Below, one piece after another: positions 12,085-23,234 of a stretch of DNA of 64,000 nt. Position 1 is the stretch's first letter, and each line of letters begins with the position of its first letter. The notes beneath the pieces are model-generated. The model ran no database searches and was not told the origin of the DNA. It saw nothing but the letters and a program-made list of their open reading frames with translations. A program made the translations under genes and the position numbers. Origin of the DNA: Meconema thalassinum (Eukaryota > Arthropoda > Insecta > Orthoptera > Tettigoniidae); contig OX336388.2 of assembly GCA_946902985.2 (NCBI GenBank), positions 287,410,526 through 287,474,525 on the forward strand, read 5' to 3'.

Positions 12085-12272
12085 CGTATGACAGTACATA
12101 ACTCTAAGACCTACATATATAAAAATCCAACATGGCGACCATCCGTTGGTTGGTTCTCAATATCTACGAATCTATTACAGCAATCAAACTGAAATTGTGT
12201 ATGTTGATAGTGGCAATTAACATACGTAGGTTATATGAAAATAGGCTGTATACTTCCTCACGGAACTACTTG
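12085..12272 (+). mobile_element. 3'-end fragment of element X inside the right arm of Z
   Basis: Matches the last 190 or so bases of X (ACAGTACATAACTCTAAGAC ... GGCTGTAT...CACGGAACTACTTGTT). It ends in a T-run site of the Z arm: the left arm shows the same site without it (reverse complement near 11290, TTTTTCAATTTGGGG). Confidence 0.7.
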
Positions 12273-12875
12273 TTCAATTTGGGGTAGTTTCCACCCCCCT
12301 GCTATTTTTTCATCAAAAACAAAAGATCTTAGGTTCATTTATCATTTTTAAGTGTTTGACACGTTTTTTCCCATAACATGAATATTTACTGTTTTAGGGG
12401 TGAAATGACCCATGTAGGTAAAAGCCTATATCATCAACTATTTTCAAAGCAATCACGCCTATTTTTAGGGTTCTTAGTTTCAAATATATTGAATTTTCAA
12501 TTTTGGAGGGTTGTTTCAGCCCCCAAAAGGGGACGTCGCCCCAAGTGCTAGGACCCCTCATACAAGACCCTAGCATGATTGGTTTGCGAGATATTAACAA
12601 AAGTGTAGTTAGGCTCTTTCGACAAAAATGAATCATGCATTCAAACAAGATGTTCAGTAAGGAACATATAGCCTACTTTCTCCTAAATGTATGAGTATAG
12701 TTATAACTCGTTGTTATTATCAAAGAGTATAATAGAATCATTTCTTGGTTGAAGACCTTAGAAACTATTTACCTCTACCAAACGCCACAACCTAGAAAAT
12801 AACTACTACCATCATTGAAGAAAGATAGATAAGAAGTATCTCAAGAATGTTATGGATCTGGAGACATAATCGACC

Positions 12876-13118
12876 GGACTGGCTGCGTGGCTCTGCGGCA
12901 ACGTTCTCGCTTGCTGGACCCTAAGTTGCAGGTTCGTATCCTGGCGCAGTCAGCTGGCATTTGAGGGTGCACAAATGCGAGGGAGCCGTGTCAGTAGATT
13001 TACTGGCACGTTAAAGATCCCCTTCGGGCCAAAATTCCGGCACCCCGGCGTATCTAAAAGCAGCAGTAATTAAAAGGGTCGTAAAACAAATAACATTATT
13101 ATTATTATTGTTATTATT
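12876..13118 (+). mobile_element. SINE family S3, flanked by 12-bp target duplication
   Basis: The tRNA-like head has a B-box match (GGTTCGTATCC at about 12931) after CTGCGTGGCTCTGCGG. The body includes GGAGCCGTGTCAG, GGCACGTTAAAGATCC and CACCCCGGCGTATCTAAAAG. The tail is an ATT microsatellite. ACATAATCGACC at 12864-12875 is repeated exactly at 13119-13130, marking a target-primed insertion. A second copy is at about 19195. Confidence 0.85.
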
Positions 13119-13130
13119 ACATAATCGACC

Positions 13131-14190
13131 TGCCGTGGGCAACATCCAACTTTGAGTTGAGGCATGTCTTTACACGTCTGGTTGTGCATGGCTTTCACAA
13201 CCCTAATTGAATTAACAAATCTTTCCGTGTCCCTACAGAGACGTGTGTATACAAACTATGTGGATATTTTCGATTGCTATTTGCCTGAAATAAAAGCATT
13301 AATAACCTGAACTAGTACCAGCGGCTAGAATTCAGTTACTATGTGAAATCGTTTTGTTCTTTAATTCAAATAACATGTTCAAATAACGCACAATAGGCTG
13401 TAACAAACCCTTTAAAATAAGAAGTAAAAATGTATCATAGTATCATCCTGTAATTCTTCAAATTCGATGCGCATAGAATGCCAATGGTATACTATCAATG
13501 GAGTCCGATGTAGACCAGTCGTGAAATCTAGTGGAGAAATATCGAACAATATAATCCTAACAGGGCGAGTGCATTCTAGCGGCCATAAGAAGAAACTTTT
13601 CAATAAAATCTGGAAATTAATAAGTAGGCCGGCGAGCAGTTACCTTTTCGGCTGCCAGATGTCTCGAGCAAATCTGCTGGTGAATTATGTTTTAATTAAA
13701 TATATGTTTTGCACCGTAATATGCACAATATAAGGCTTAATTTTAAAATGTCTGAGTCATTACAAAGCCACAAATATGTAAAATTTCAAGCAAGAAACCA
13801 AACTCTGATGGGGTTTGAACCATAGGCATATGAATGACAGACTAACCCTTTACCACGGAGCCATTTGTGCCAACGAACATTGATCTATATAAAATGACTT
13901 ACATAGAACTTGTTAGCAAATAATGATTTAGACCTAACGATTTCATCAGTGGAGTATATTATTTATGTATAAAGCATTTCATACTAAGTTTATTTATTTT
14001 GCATCAGTACGCTATATTGCATGCAATACTCAAATTAGTGAAATGTAAGTCAGGCACAAGATATCAGCTGCCATCTTGTCTTCTTACCGAGACGGCTCAG
14101 CTTTTTAAAATCACTTCTGCACTATAGTATTAATAAACTTTTAATTTCGAACGTGCTTCTTCCTTTAGAACCGTTAAATCGATTCCCGGC
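13131..14190. other. Unassigned sequence inside W copy 1
   Basis: No coding similarity, no clear repeat and no tRNA recognised. It separates the recognisable 3' end of W from its last tandem unit, so it is either diverged W sequence or one or more further insertions. Confidence 0.4.
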
Positions 14191-14739
14191 TCGATAATCG
14201 GAACTGGTGGGTCCCATGATATGGATTATAAAGTTTGCATAATTCGCACGGCCGCCATCCTGAAATGGTACGGCGGATGACCATGTAGTTTGGTCACAAG
14301 ACGCGTCCTATATGAAGGTATGTTATTACCAAATTTGGTAGAGATCGGATAATTTGGTTAGTCGCTATTTGATTTTAGGTTTTGAACATTTGAGTGGCCG
14401 CCATTCAGATTTGGTAAAGATGGCGGCGATATAAAACATGACACTGAGGTGTCCCTTGCTTGTTCTACCTCTGTACCAAATTTCGTTCAATTCGGTTTCA
14501 CCGTGTTCGAATTGATAGCGGGGGGGGGCAGACATTCAGAGTACACACACTCACACACACACACACACACACAGAGACTCACACACACACATACACACAC
14601 ACAGACAGACACACAACGTTTGGCCCTGTAGTGATCTCATAAGTCTACTTTAATTTTTTGCAAAAATCGAAAGCAGGCTAAAAACAGGGCGTCACCCCAA
14701 GGTCTAGAATGCTGACTATCGCAAAATCCCATCAGGGGG

Positions 14740-15830
14740 TAAGAAAATAGTAACAAAACTGTAGTTAGGCCCTGTTGACAAAAGCCGTCGGTGTGCATAC
14801 ATACATACAAAATTATTATTTACCCCTGGGTAAGGGTAGTTTTTATTTTGGGGTGGACATACCTCGTCCATAGGAAAGGGGGGTTCACCACGAGTCCTAC
14901 GACACCCCATATGTTTAAATCCGATTATTGGTTAGCGAAATACTAAAAAGCGAATGAACTATTAGTTTTTTTGGTTCTTAATAAATACTTAAAAAACTCG
15001 TCTATAAATAATCATTTATAAAGCTCGCTCTCGTACAAAAGCCCACTCCAAGTGCACATGCATAAAAAATACTGTTTCACCCCCGGGTAAGGGTAGTTTT
15101 TATTTGGGAGTGCATATACCCCGTCCATACAAAAGGGGAGTTCACCACAAGTCCTACGACACCCCATATGTTTAAATCCGATTATTGGTTAGCGAGATAC
15201 TAAAAAGCGGATGACCTATTAGTTTTTAGGTTCTTAATAAATATTTAAAAAACCTCATTTATAAATAATCATTTAAAAAGCCCGCTCTTTTACAAAAGCC
15301 GTCAAGTTCGTATGCATGCAAAAAAAATACTATTTCATCCCCGGGTAAGGGTAGTTTTTATTTGGGGGTGCATATACCCCATCCATAGAAAAGGGGAGTT
15401 CACCACAAGAGCTACGACACCCCATATGTTTAAATCCGTTTATTGGTTAGCGAGATACTAAAAAGCGGATGCCCTATTAGTTTTTTTGGTTCTTAGTAAA
15501 TATTTAAAAAAACTCGTCTATAAATAATCATTTATAAAGCTCGCTCTCGTACAAAAGCCCACTCCAAGTACGTATGCATACAAAAAATTACTATTTCACC
15601 CCCGGGTAAGGGTAGTTTTTATTTGGGGGTGCATATAGGCTACCCCGTTCATAGAAAAGGGGAGTTCACCACGAGTATATGTTTAAATCCGATTATTGGT
15701 TAGCGAGATACTAAAAAGCGGATGACCTATTAGTTTTTTTGGTTCTTAATAAATATTTTAAAAAAACTCAATTATAAATAATTATTTAAAAAGCCCAACC
15801 TCTTACAAAATCCCCAAGTGCGCATGCGTA
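14740..15830. repeat. Tandem repeat, about 259-bp unit, four copies (right arm of Z, inverted)
   Basis: Reverse complements of the 9530-10900 units recur at about 14930, 15190, 15450 and 15705. Together the two arrays form the stem of the large palindrome. Confidence 0.88.
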
Positions 15831-16259
15831 AAAAAGAAAACCAAAAATTTAATTCAATATGGCCTTGACCCGATTGTATGTTGTTCATGGTGCAAAAACG
15901 TTTAATTTCATATTTGCATTGGCATGCTTATATACAGTGTGGTCCACCCGCCCCTTATTATTTAGTTTTATGAAACCCAACTAACATCGCATTTCCCCCG
16001 ATGGTCGATATTGCTCTGCGCTCTGACTGTGTGACAGCAATGTAATTGGGTCATGGGTCTAGCAAAGAAAAACCGACCTTAAACTTTTCCCCGCCAAATA
16101 CTATGGCCCATTCTACTAACATATGACTTACTGCTCCTTGAAATAACACCCATACACGTAATACGATCGAATTAATAGCTTACGCCACGTGATCTGTAAT
16201 AGTAGAAAATTAAATCAACACCATAAACCGTGATTGAAGACTTTGAGATGGACTTAAAC

Positions 16260-16440
16260 GTTTGAGGTGGGACGGCTGCAGTAACTAGAGCACGTTTAGC
16301 GCGCTGAACTTACCATGTGTTAGTGGCTGAGAGGATTAAACCCTGACCGTACGTGGTGGGCGCGAGCGGGTCGAATCCTGCTTCGAATCCAGTAGTAGGC
16401 ATACCTTTTTTAACGAAAGCCCGCATTCCATTTTAGTCGG
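16260..16440. other. tRNA-like/SINE-like fragment, uncertain
   Basis: Has GGGTCGAATCCTGCTTCGAA, which resembles a degenerate B box, and lies between two related blocks (about 16150-16230 and 16510-16600, both with CACGTGA.CTGTAAT) that look like a split duplication. No tRNA cloverleaf can be supported. Confidence 0.3.
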
Positions 16441-16609
16441 GATGTAACTACATTGCCACATGTATTGCCTTACGACGTATTTTTGTGAAGAGTAAGTTGA
16501 AATCTGCTGATTTATAAAGAGAATATGATCGAATTGGTACGTTATGCCACGTGAACTGTAATGGCAGAAAATTTAAAAACTGGCATGAATATTAACATAA
16601 TATATCGAA

Positions 16610-16850
16610 GTGTCGCTCCGGAGATCCGGGTTCGATTCCCAGCTCTGCCAAGAAATGTAATACTTGTCTGAGGGCTGAAATTGGGTACACGTAGCCTCGT
16701 GAAGCAAATATGAGAAGAAGTGGGTTCGATTCCCACCTCTGCCACCCTGGAAATGGTTTTCCGTGGTTTCCCACTTCTACTCCGGCCAAATTCCGGGACG
16801 GATTCTATGTTAAGGCCACGGCCGCCTCCTTCCCTATCCTTAATTGCAAA
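16610..16850 (+). mobile_element. SINE family S2, two tRNA-like B boxes
   Basis: Two B-box-like sequences about 100 bases apart (GGGTTCGATTCCCAGCTCTG and GGGTTCGATTCCCACCTCTG) suggest a dimeric tRNA-derived head. The body TGGTTTTCCGTGGTTTCCCA and GGCCACGGCCGCCTCCTTCC matches, in reverse, the copy at 18642-19115. Confidence 0.7.
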
Positions 16851-17046
16851 TACACACATCATTACAAGCCCGCAATAACTCAAGTTATCAGACAAATTCT
16901 ACACAAACACCCAAGTAAACGGGGCTAAATGGCCGCGATGTTCTAGCCCTTCAAATGAAACAAAACAACAACTTATCGAAGGATATTCTGATCGCCAGTG
17001 CTTGCATCGAAGTATACGTATTCCTTAGGAATTCCCGTGGTATTAT

Positions 17047-17979
17047 TAGCATACTTTCGATTTTGGCAAAAAATGAAAGAAGACTTATTAGATCTACACA
17101 GGGCCAAAAATTGTGTCTGTCTGTCTGTCTGTGTGTGTGTACTCTGAATGTCTAACCCCCCCCCCCCAAACATCAATTCGAACACGGTGAAACCGAATTG
17201 AACGAAATTTGGTACACAGGTAGAACTAGCAAAGGGCACCTCAGTGTCATGTTTTATATTGCCGTCATCTTGACGGAAACGTAATGGTGGCCACCCAAAT
17301 GATAAAAGCTTAAATCAAATTACGAATAACCTAATCATCCGATCTCTACCAAATTTTGCAACAACATATATTTATATGGCGAGCGTCTTTTGACTAGTCT
17401 ACAAGGTAATCAGCTCAATAGTTTACAGATGGCGGCCATGTATGTGTGCAAATCGATTCCGCCTATCTTTTCAAACACGGTGAAACCGAATGGAACGAAG
17501 TTTGGTACAGAGGTAGCACTAGCAAAGGCCACCTCAGTGTCATGTTTATATCGCCGCCATCTTGACGGAAACGGAATGGCGGCCACCCAAATGTTACAAG
17601 CTTAAATCAAATTACGACCAACCTAATCATTTGATCTCTACCAAATTTTTCAACATCATACCTCTTTGTGGGAAGCATCTTTTGACTGAACTACAAGGAG
17701 ATCAGCCCAATAGTTTGCAGATAGCGGCCATGTATGTGTGCAAATCGATTCTCCATATCAATTCAAACACGGTGAAACCTAATTGAATGAAACTTTTTAC
17801 AGAGGTAGCAATAGCAAAGGGCACATCATATTCATGTATAATATCCGTATAGCACATTGTATTTCAAGAAGCTACTACAACCAACATTCAATTATACTCC
17901 TTGAAAAGGACAAAGCGTTATAACAATACCCATGCATTTGGGAGAATGTAGGCTATATGTTCTGTACCGAACATCTTGT
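17047..17979 (+). mobile_element. Element W, copy 2
   Basis: 5' terminus TTAGCATACTTTCGATTTT with hairpin, GACTTATTAGATC, a TCTG/TG microsatellite (17113-17142), a C-run, CGAACACGGTGAAACC and about two diverged 270-bp units. The 3' hairpin ATGTTCTGTACCGAACAT (17958-17975 region) is followed by CTTGT and a T-run. No coding capacity. Confidence 0.8.
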
Positions 17980-18625
17980 TTTTTTTTATTAAATTAAAAC
18001 AAAAAGTCTTAGCATATCTTTAGGCCCGTATCACACGACACTCCCTGGCAAGGAAGCTGCTGTGATCACTGGTACAAAATCCTGTATGATTCTGTTCTCT
18101 TCGTCAGTACACCTGCTTGTATGACCGAAGTGTATCACACGCTAGCATTTTGTACGCTAAGTTGTATGAAATAAAACCGAAGGGTTGTCGTTTGAGGGCA
18201 TTATTTGCAGTTCATTCGCCTTATTAACGTAAAGCGGTCGCGAAACTTGCTTCAAGTAAATTAGAAAACATGCCAGGTACTGAATGAATGCATTCCAATC
18301 AATATTTAAGATCTAACTGTAATAATTGAATATTTTACCATACGCGTTCATAAGAAGCGAATCAAAAACCTCCAGAGTGTGTTGGAAATGTGTGCAAGTG
18401 TTATTCCGCCCGCTCGCTCTTTTGAAGATCCCGGGTTCAAGACTGTCCAACGGCAGATTGTTTAAATTCTTTTTAACCATTTTATCAGACCCTCCCTACT
18501 TCGTGCAGCAAGATTTCAACTTGGTTTTGTTCACATTATCTACGAAGACGATAGGGAAAGTTATTTTCTTGTTCTTATTTAAATGGTTATTTTCACTAAA
18601 TACTGTTCAAAACCATGGATGGATA
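17980..18625. other. Unassigned stretch inside U
   Basis: No recognised gene, RNA or repeat. The 108-codon open frame in it matches nothing I know. Confidence 0.4.
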
Positions 18626-18641
18626 CTATTCGTTATAATTA

Positions 18642-19115
18642 TTATTTTTTAAGTCGATTTTACCCTCCAGGTTAGGTTTTCCCACGGACTCAGTGAGGGA
18701 TCCCATCATTACCACCTCTACGGGCAGTGTCCTGGAGCTTGAAACATCTCGTCTGGGGGATACAACTGGGGAGATGGGAACAGCACCTCGCCAAGGCGGC
18801 CTCACCTGCAAAGCGAACAGGGTCCTCTTGAGGGAGGGGAAGATCGGGAGGGATAGGGAAGGAGGTGGCCGTGACCGTACGGTAGTAACATCCCGGCAAT
18901 TGCCCGAAGGCGAAGTGGGAAAACACGGAAAACCACTTTGAGGATGGCTGAGGTGGGAATCGAACCCCCTCTACTCATTTGGACCACCCGAGGCTGAGTA
19001 GACCCCGTCCCAGTCCTCATACCACTTTTCAAATTTCGTAACAGAGCCGGGAATCGAACCCAGGACGTCCGGGGTGGCAGCTAATCACGCTGACCTCTAC
19101 TCAACGGAGGCGACT
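18642..19115 (-). mobile_element. SINE family S2, near full length, with 16-bp target duplication
   Basis: Reversed B boxes GGAATCGAACCC occur twice, matching the dimeric head of the plus-strand copy at 16.6 kb; the body includes the complement of the TTCCGTGGTTTTCC block. CTATTCGTTATAATTA (18626-18641) recurs with one mismatch at 19116-19131, and an A/T-rich tail lies at the left, as expected for a minus-strand insertion. Confidence 0.8.
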
Positions 19116-19194
19116 CTATTCGTGATAATTAGAATTTTAACAGTTCAATATTCATCCCAGAATAATAATTTGCCACGTTCTGCATAGTAATTAC

Positions 19195-19420
19195 TGCCTT
19201 GCTGCGAGGCTCAGAGGTAACGTTTTCACTTGCTGTGCCCAAGGTTGCAGGTTCGTATCCTGGCGCAGACAACTGGCATTTGAGGGTGCGCAAATGCGAG
19301 GGAGCCGTGTCAGCAGATTTACTGGCACGTTGAAGATCCCCTTCGGAGCAAAATTCCGGCACCCCGGCGTATCTAAAAGCCAGAGCAGTTAAAAGGGACG
19401 TAAAACCAATAATGCTATAA
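19195..19420 (+). mobile_element. SINE family S3, second copy
   Basis: Same head (GCTGCGAGGCTCAGAGGTAA), B box (GGTTCGTATCCTGGCGCAG) and body as the copy at 12876. The tail is a short A-rich stretch. Flanking duplication is not convincing. Confidence 0.75.
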
Positions 19421-19950
19421 TTGTCTTTATTTACTGTATGTTTGGGGCAGATGACCTCGTAGTTCCGCCCCTTAAAACATCACTAACTATTACTGTAAGT
19501 GTATAGCAAGCGCTTTTCGCACATTCGCCGTTGAAAGAAATTATAGTTTCGGTCTGATGTATTTATTCGTGAGCCTAGTTTTCCTTTAAACAAAGGTGGT
19601 CAAAATTTCGAACTCTTGCTACCTTGAATATACAGGATACCTTGCTTTCGTTCTACAGATCATAATGTTGTCGTCCAATCTGGCTGCGTACCATCGGATA
19701 AATACGGTCCTTTTGAGGACCAAATTAAAAATCACTCGTTGGAACAGATAGATATGCGTCCATAATACATCCACAATAAACGACATTAAGCAAAGAAAAT
19801 AAAAATGAACTAGTTCAAGGTTCGAACCTATTACACTGCGACTTCGTTGACGCTACCCTAGCAGTTCTTGATTTAGCCACCATAGCTACAGAGAACCATG
19901 GTGTAGTTGTAATTGAATCTATTCGTAGACACTTCCTGTCCAAACGTAAG
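19421..19950. other. Unassigned stretch inside U
   Basis: Nothing recognised. It connects SINE S3 to the inner right end of U. Confidence 0.4.
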
Positions 19951-20443
19951 AAGGTGTTATTCGGAGCTCTGATCGTTTCAATGATGCATTACTATTGAGG
20001 TCATTGAAAGAACACTGCCACTATTGATTTCTACTCTATTCGCGAGGATGTACTCAACGGTAAAGTTGTACAATGGACGTAAAGGGGCAGGTACTAATGT
20101 TTTTAGGATGACTGTGATATATGCGTTAGTTGGGTTGCCTTCCTCCAAAAGAAATAAGGGGCTGGTGGACCACACTGTATATCAAACGGAAAACAATTTT
20201 TACTAACAAATTACAATTTCACCCCGCTAGTAGGGGTAGGTTTTATTTTAGGGTTGAAATGAGTGTTCCATAGCAAAGACCCCCGAGTCCAACGACACCT
20301 CATTCGTTAAAATCCGACCATGCTTTCGAGAGATAACGGCTTTGCCCCTGAATGTATGGCAGGTTAGTATTTGACGTCACCAGGAAAGTAGGCTGTGAAG
20401 TAGAACTGTCCAATTCACACTACTAGCAATCAAACTGAATTTT

Positions 20444-21857
20444 TAGCCTACTTTTCACATTTTGCAAAAATGAGGAAAAGTAGACTTATGAGATCAATCC
20501 GGGAAGGTGTGTATCTTTCTGTCCTTCTGTCTGTCTGTCCGTCTGTCTGTCCTTCTTTCTGGCTGTGTGTGTGTGTGCCCCCCCCCTATCAACTCCTAAA
20601 CGGCTGCAGCAATCGAAACCAAATTTAGTATGAGTTAAGATGTATACCGGAATATCTCAAGCCCATATTGTAAAATGATGTCAGTGCTACCAATTGCTGA
20701 AAAAACGCAATAGAAATTTGAACTCCATTTTGGATATCATGAAAGGTATGCATGGGAGCTATTACAAAATTGGCACACATGTAGATAATACTATATTTTT
20801 TATTTGCATGAGGCCAAATATGACAGTGTTGCCAAAATAATTTTGAGTCTTCTGATAGGTCCAATAATTAAATGCAGATAACTTCTACACTATTAATTGG
20901 ATTTCAACCAAATTTTGTATGTAATATCTGGACATAAACAGATATGACTGAGTGTATTCTCAAGAGCCACCGGGGCTGACAACTGTTAATAATTGCTCTC
21001 TTTATTTTCTTCATCCAAATACCATATACCTGAAAGTATGCAAGCCGACAGCTTTAAACTATGCACACGTATAGTACCTGGCATTTTAGATTAATTTGGA
21101 GTAACTTATATACTTCAGTTCTACCAACATGATTCTAGGCCTGCTGTTAGGACCAATTTTTAAATACATGTAACTTCTATACTGTCAGTTGGATTTCAAC
21201 CAAATTTCGTATGTGCTATGTATAACATAACAGATATGACTATAAGTATTCTTAAGAGCAATCAGATCTGCCAACTGTTAATAAATGCTGTCTATATTTT
21301 TTAACCTAATATCAATTTATCAGAAAGTATGCAAGCCAACAGCTCTATACTTTGCACACGTATAGCACCTGACGCTCTAGATTAATTTGGAGTAATTAGT
21401 ATAAGTCAGTGCTGCCAACATGTATCTATGCTTGCTGATAGGTCCAATTTTAAAATACATGTTACTTGTATACCAACAAATGGATTTCATCCAAAATTGG
21501 CACAACAAGATATCATAATATTTCCGATTATTTCTAACCAGCGCACGCATGACATTGTTGGCAATATGCTTTTACGCGTGCTGATAGATCCAATGTCTAA
21601 CTGCATGTAACGTCCATTGGACTTCAACCAAATTATGTATTCTGTACCTTAAGAGATGGAAATAAGAATATATTCATTCACGAGCGCTGCCAACTGCAGT
21701 GCTCTATTAGGTTACATTATACCAGGTATATTTCGAACTAATTAAACATTTCGATAATACCAACTTAATTTCGTCATTAATCTAGATAGGTTCATAAACG
21801 GTAGAATAATCATTGGCATGAAAAGTAGGCTATTTAGTTCGTCACGGAACTTCTTGT
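20444..21857 (+). mobile_element. Element Y, copy 1, inserted in X copy 2
   Basis: The 5' terminus AGCCTACTTTTCACATTTTG with hairpin partner GGAAAAGTAG is followed by ACTTATGAGATC, a TCTG/TG microsatellite, a C-run, CTAAACGGCTGCAGCAATCG, four diverged units of roughly 270 bp (GTATGCAAGCCGACAGCTTT) and the 3' end GTTCGTCACGGAACTTCTTGT. X sequence (AATGTTCATAG...) resumes immediately after it. Confidence 0.85.
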
Positions 21858-22365
21858 TTAATGTTCATAGGGGCTATGAACTTAAGTTCACCTATAGGAC
21901 TTTAAATAACCTGGTGATCACAAATCCAACATGACGGCGACGCGAAGTATAAATATTCACATGGACGTTTCTCGCAATTTAACCATCCGAGTGCAGTGAA
22001 ACTTGGTACAGTAAATCCTTATACGAATGTTAATCCACTGGCATCTAATTTTTTCGATTATTTCCATAACCACAAGATGGCAGTTGTGCGAAATTTTAAA
22101 ATCTCCTTGTTTACTTCTTGTGTCCTAATCATGCGATTGAAGTTTGAATACTACACGTACACAATAATCTTCATGTAACAGTACATAACTCTAGGACCTA
22201 CATATATAAAATCCAACATGGCGACCATCTGAAATATTTAGTCGGTTCTGAATATCTACGAATCTATTACAGTATTCAGAATGAAATTTTGTATGTAGAT
22301 AGAGGCAATTAACATAAGTAGGATATATGAAAATAGGCTGTATAGTTCTTCACGGAACTACTTCT
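21858..22365 (+). mobile_element. Element X, copy 2, 3' part
   Basis: Continues X after the Y1 insertion: AATGTTCATAGGGGCTATGA (a small palindrome), CACCTATAGGACTTTAAATA, ACAAGATGGCAGTTGTGCGA, and the end hairpin AGTTCTTCACGGAACT followed by ACTTCTT, a decayed version of CTTGTT. Confidence 0.75.
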
Positions 22366-22914
22366 TTATAATGAGTGTACCTTTTCAAGCTTAATGATTA
22401 GCTCCTACAGTGACAATCAAAGCTTCGTTCCCATTTTCAGAGTTTCCTAATCTTCCTTAGCGGGACTGTGTGGCGCACTACGAGCGCAGTGGATTTTAGA
22501 AGAAGAAACCACTGTCGGAAACCCAAATTGCCCTGGGGTTCACTCAGCCTGAACCAGAAATAAGTACCAGGATAATTCCTGGGAGCGAAGACGGCCGGGC
22601 TCCCTCCCATCTAGTACCTCTATCTTCCACTACCCCCAGAGCCTGAATTGAGTTGGCTTTGCTTTTTTCCTTGTTTTTTTTTGCAAAACTTACAAAGGCC
22701 TGGAAACAGACCAGACATAGTGGCGAGAGTTGGTTGCTTGGTTCCTGAGTTTAGGGGCTGCGTCAACGCGGTCATGTAGCCCCGTGTACTTTGGGTGTGC
22801 GTGGAATCTGTCTGATTTATTTATTTATCGTATGGCTTTTAGTGCCGCGAGTGTACGAGGACATGTTCGGCTGGCCTGAGTCTGTAGCTGCTTCCAGCGG
22901 ACACCCTAAAGGGT
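22366..22914. other. Intervening sequence with SINE-like scraps
   Basis: No gene. GGGGCTGCGTCAACGCGGTC at about 22754 is related to GAGCTGCGACAACGCGGTC at 52560, so part of this is an old SINE-type repeat. The block near 22540-22620 also looks repeat-derived. Confidence 0.35.
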
Positions 22915-23234
22915 GATCTACAAGTTCCGTTCAATTTCAAGTAGTTCCAGCTTTCGCCACCAGATATCAATGATACCTAGTGGTGAACGTTGGAACTCTG
23001 ATAGAGCGTTCTGACGAAATCTAACCTAACAATTTTGCTTTACACAAGTTTAGTCTGTGAAAGGATCTTTTACATGCCATAAATCTATGACATGGGACCG
23101 CCGGCTTTACATCCCCTACGAAGGATTTTTAACGCTCTTAAAAAAATCCGACGGCTTCGGCCGGGTTTGAACCCGCTATCTTGCGCACAGCAGTTCAGCA
23201 TGCTACCGACTACGTCAACGAAGCCGCTTATCTG
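22915..23234 (-). mobile_element. SINE family S1, copy 1
   Basis: A tRNA-like head on the minus strand: reversed B box GGGTTTGAACCCGC at about 23163 and reversed A-box region (CTACGTCAACGAAGCC) at about 23210. The body includes CATGCCATAAATCTATGACA and the 3' part reads as the complement of S1 at 24714. It abuts copy 2. Confidence 0.75.

Larger units (their letters stand above)
12645..14684 (-). mobile_element. Element W, copy 1, inserted in the right arm of Z
   Basis: The 3' terminus is at 12645 (ACAAGATGTTC, hairpin stem ATGTTC/GAACAT) and the 5' terminus at about 14684 (GCAAAAATCGAAAGCAGGCT, then A-run). Near the 5' end are one W unit (GGCGGCGATATAAAACATGA), AATTCGGTTTCACCGTGTTC and a CA microsatellite (14540-14615). 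The left arm of Z (10921-10945) shows the same place empty, as a run of seven T. A SINE (12876-13118) and unassigned sequence (13131-14190) lie within it. Confidence 0.75.
15935..20177. mobile_element. Element U: TIR element flanked by TA, inserted in the Z right arm
   Basis: CAGTGTGGTCCACC at 15935 and its reverse complement ending at 20177 give a terminal inverted repeat of about 25 bp (through CCCCTTATT), with weaker similarity further in (CCCAACTAAC). TATA flanks both sides. The uninterrupted site is visible in the left arm of Z near 9410. CAGTG ends next to TA suggest the Tc1/mariner/pogo group. No transposase is visible. It contains SINEs and a W copy, so part of its 4.2 kb was added later. 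Confidence 0.65.
9170..20424. mobile_element. Element Z: large palindromic DNA element with 6-bp target duplication, heavily nested
   Basis: The termini are inverted repeats: AGTAGTGCGAATTGGACAG at 9170 and its near-perfect reverse complement ending at 20424. Similarity continues inward for kilobases (TCCTGGTGACGTCA, CAACATACAATCGGGTCA, then the tandem units). Flanking AGCAAT (9164-9169, 20425-20430) is a 6-bp target duplication inside element X. The left arm runs to about 11.7 kb. The right arm is split by W (12645-14684) and U (15935-20177). No transposase or polymerase gene is visible. The AG...CT ends with 6-bp duplication resemble Polinton/Maverick; Foldback-type elements also have tandem-repeat arms but usually 9-bp duplications. 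V at 50573-51323 is a small relative. Confidence 0.75.

Noticed and set aside
12925..12955. A tRNA gene at the B-box match
   Set aside because: It is inside a SINE flanked by a 12-bp duplication and has a SINE body and tail.
14449..14642. Histidine/threonine-rich small proteins
   Set aside because: Translations of the CA microsatellite of W.
16542..16928. Overlapping open frames on both strands
   Set aside because: They are translations of SINE sequence.
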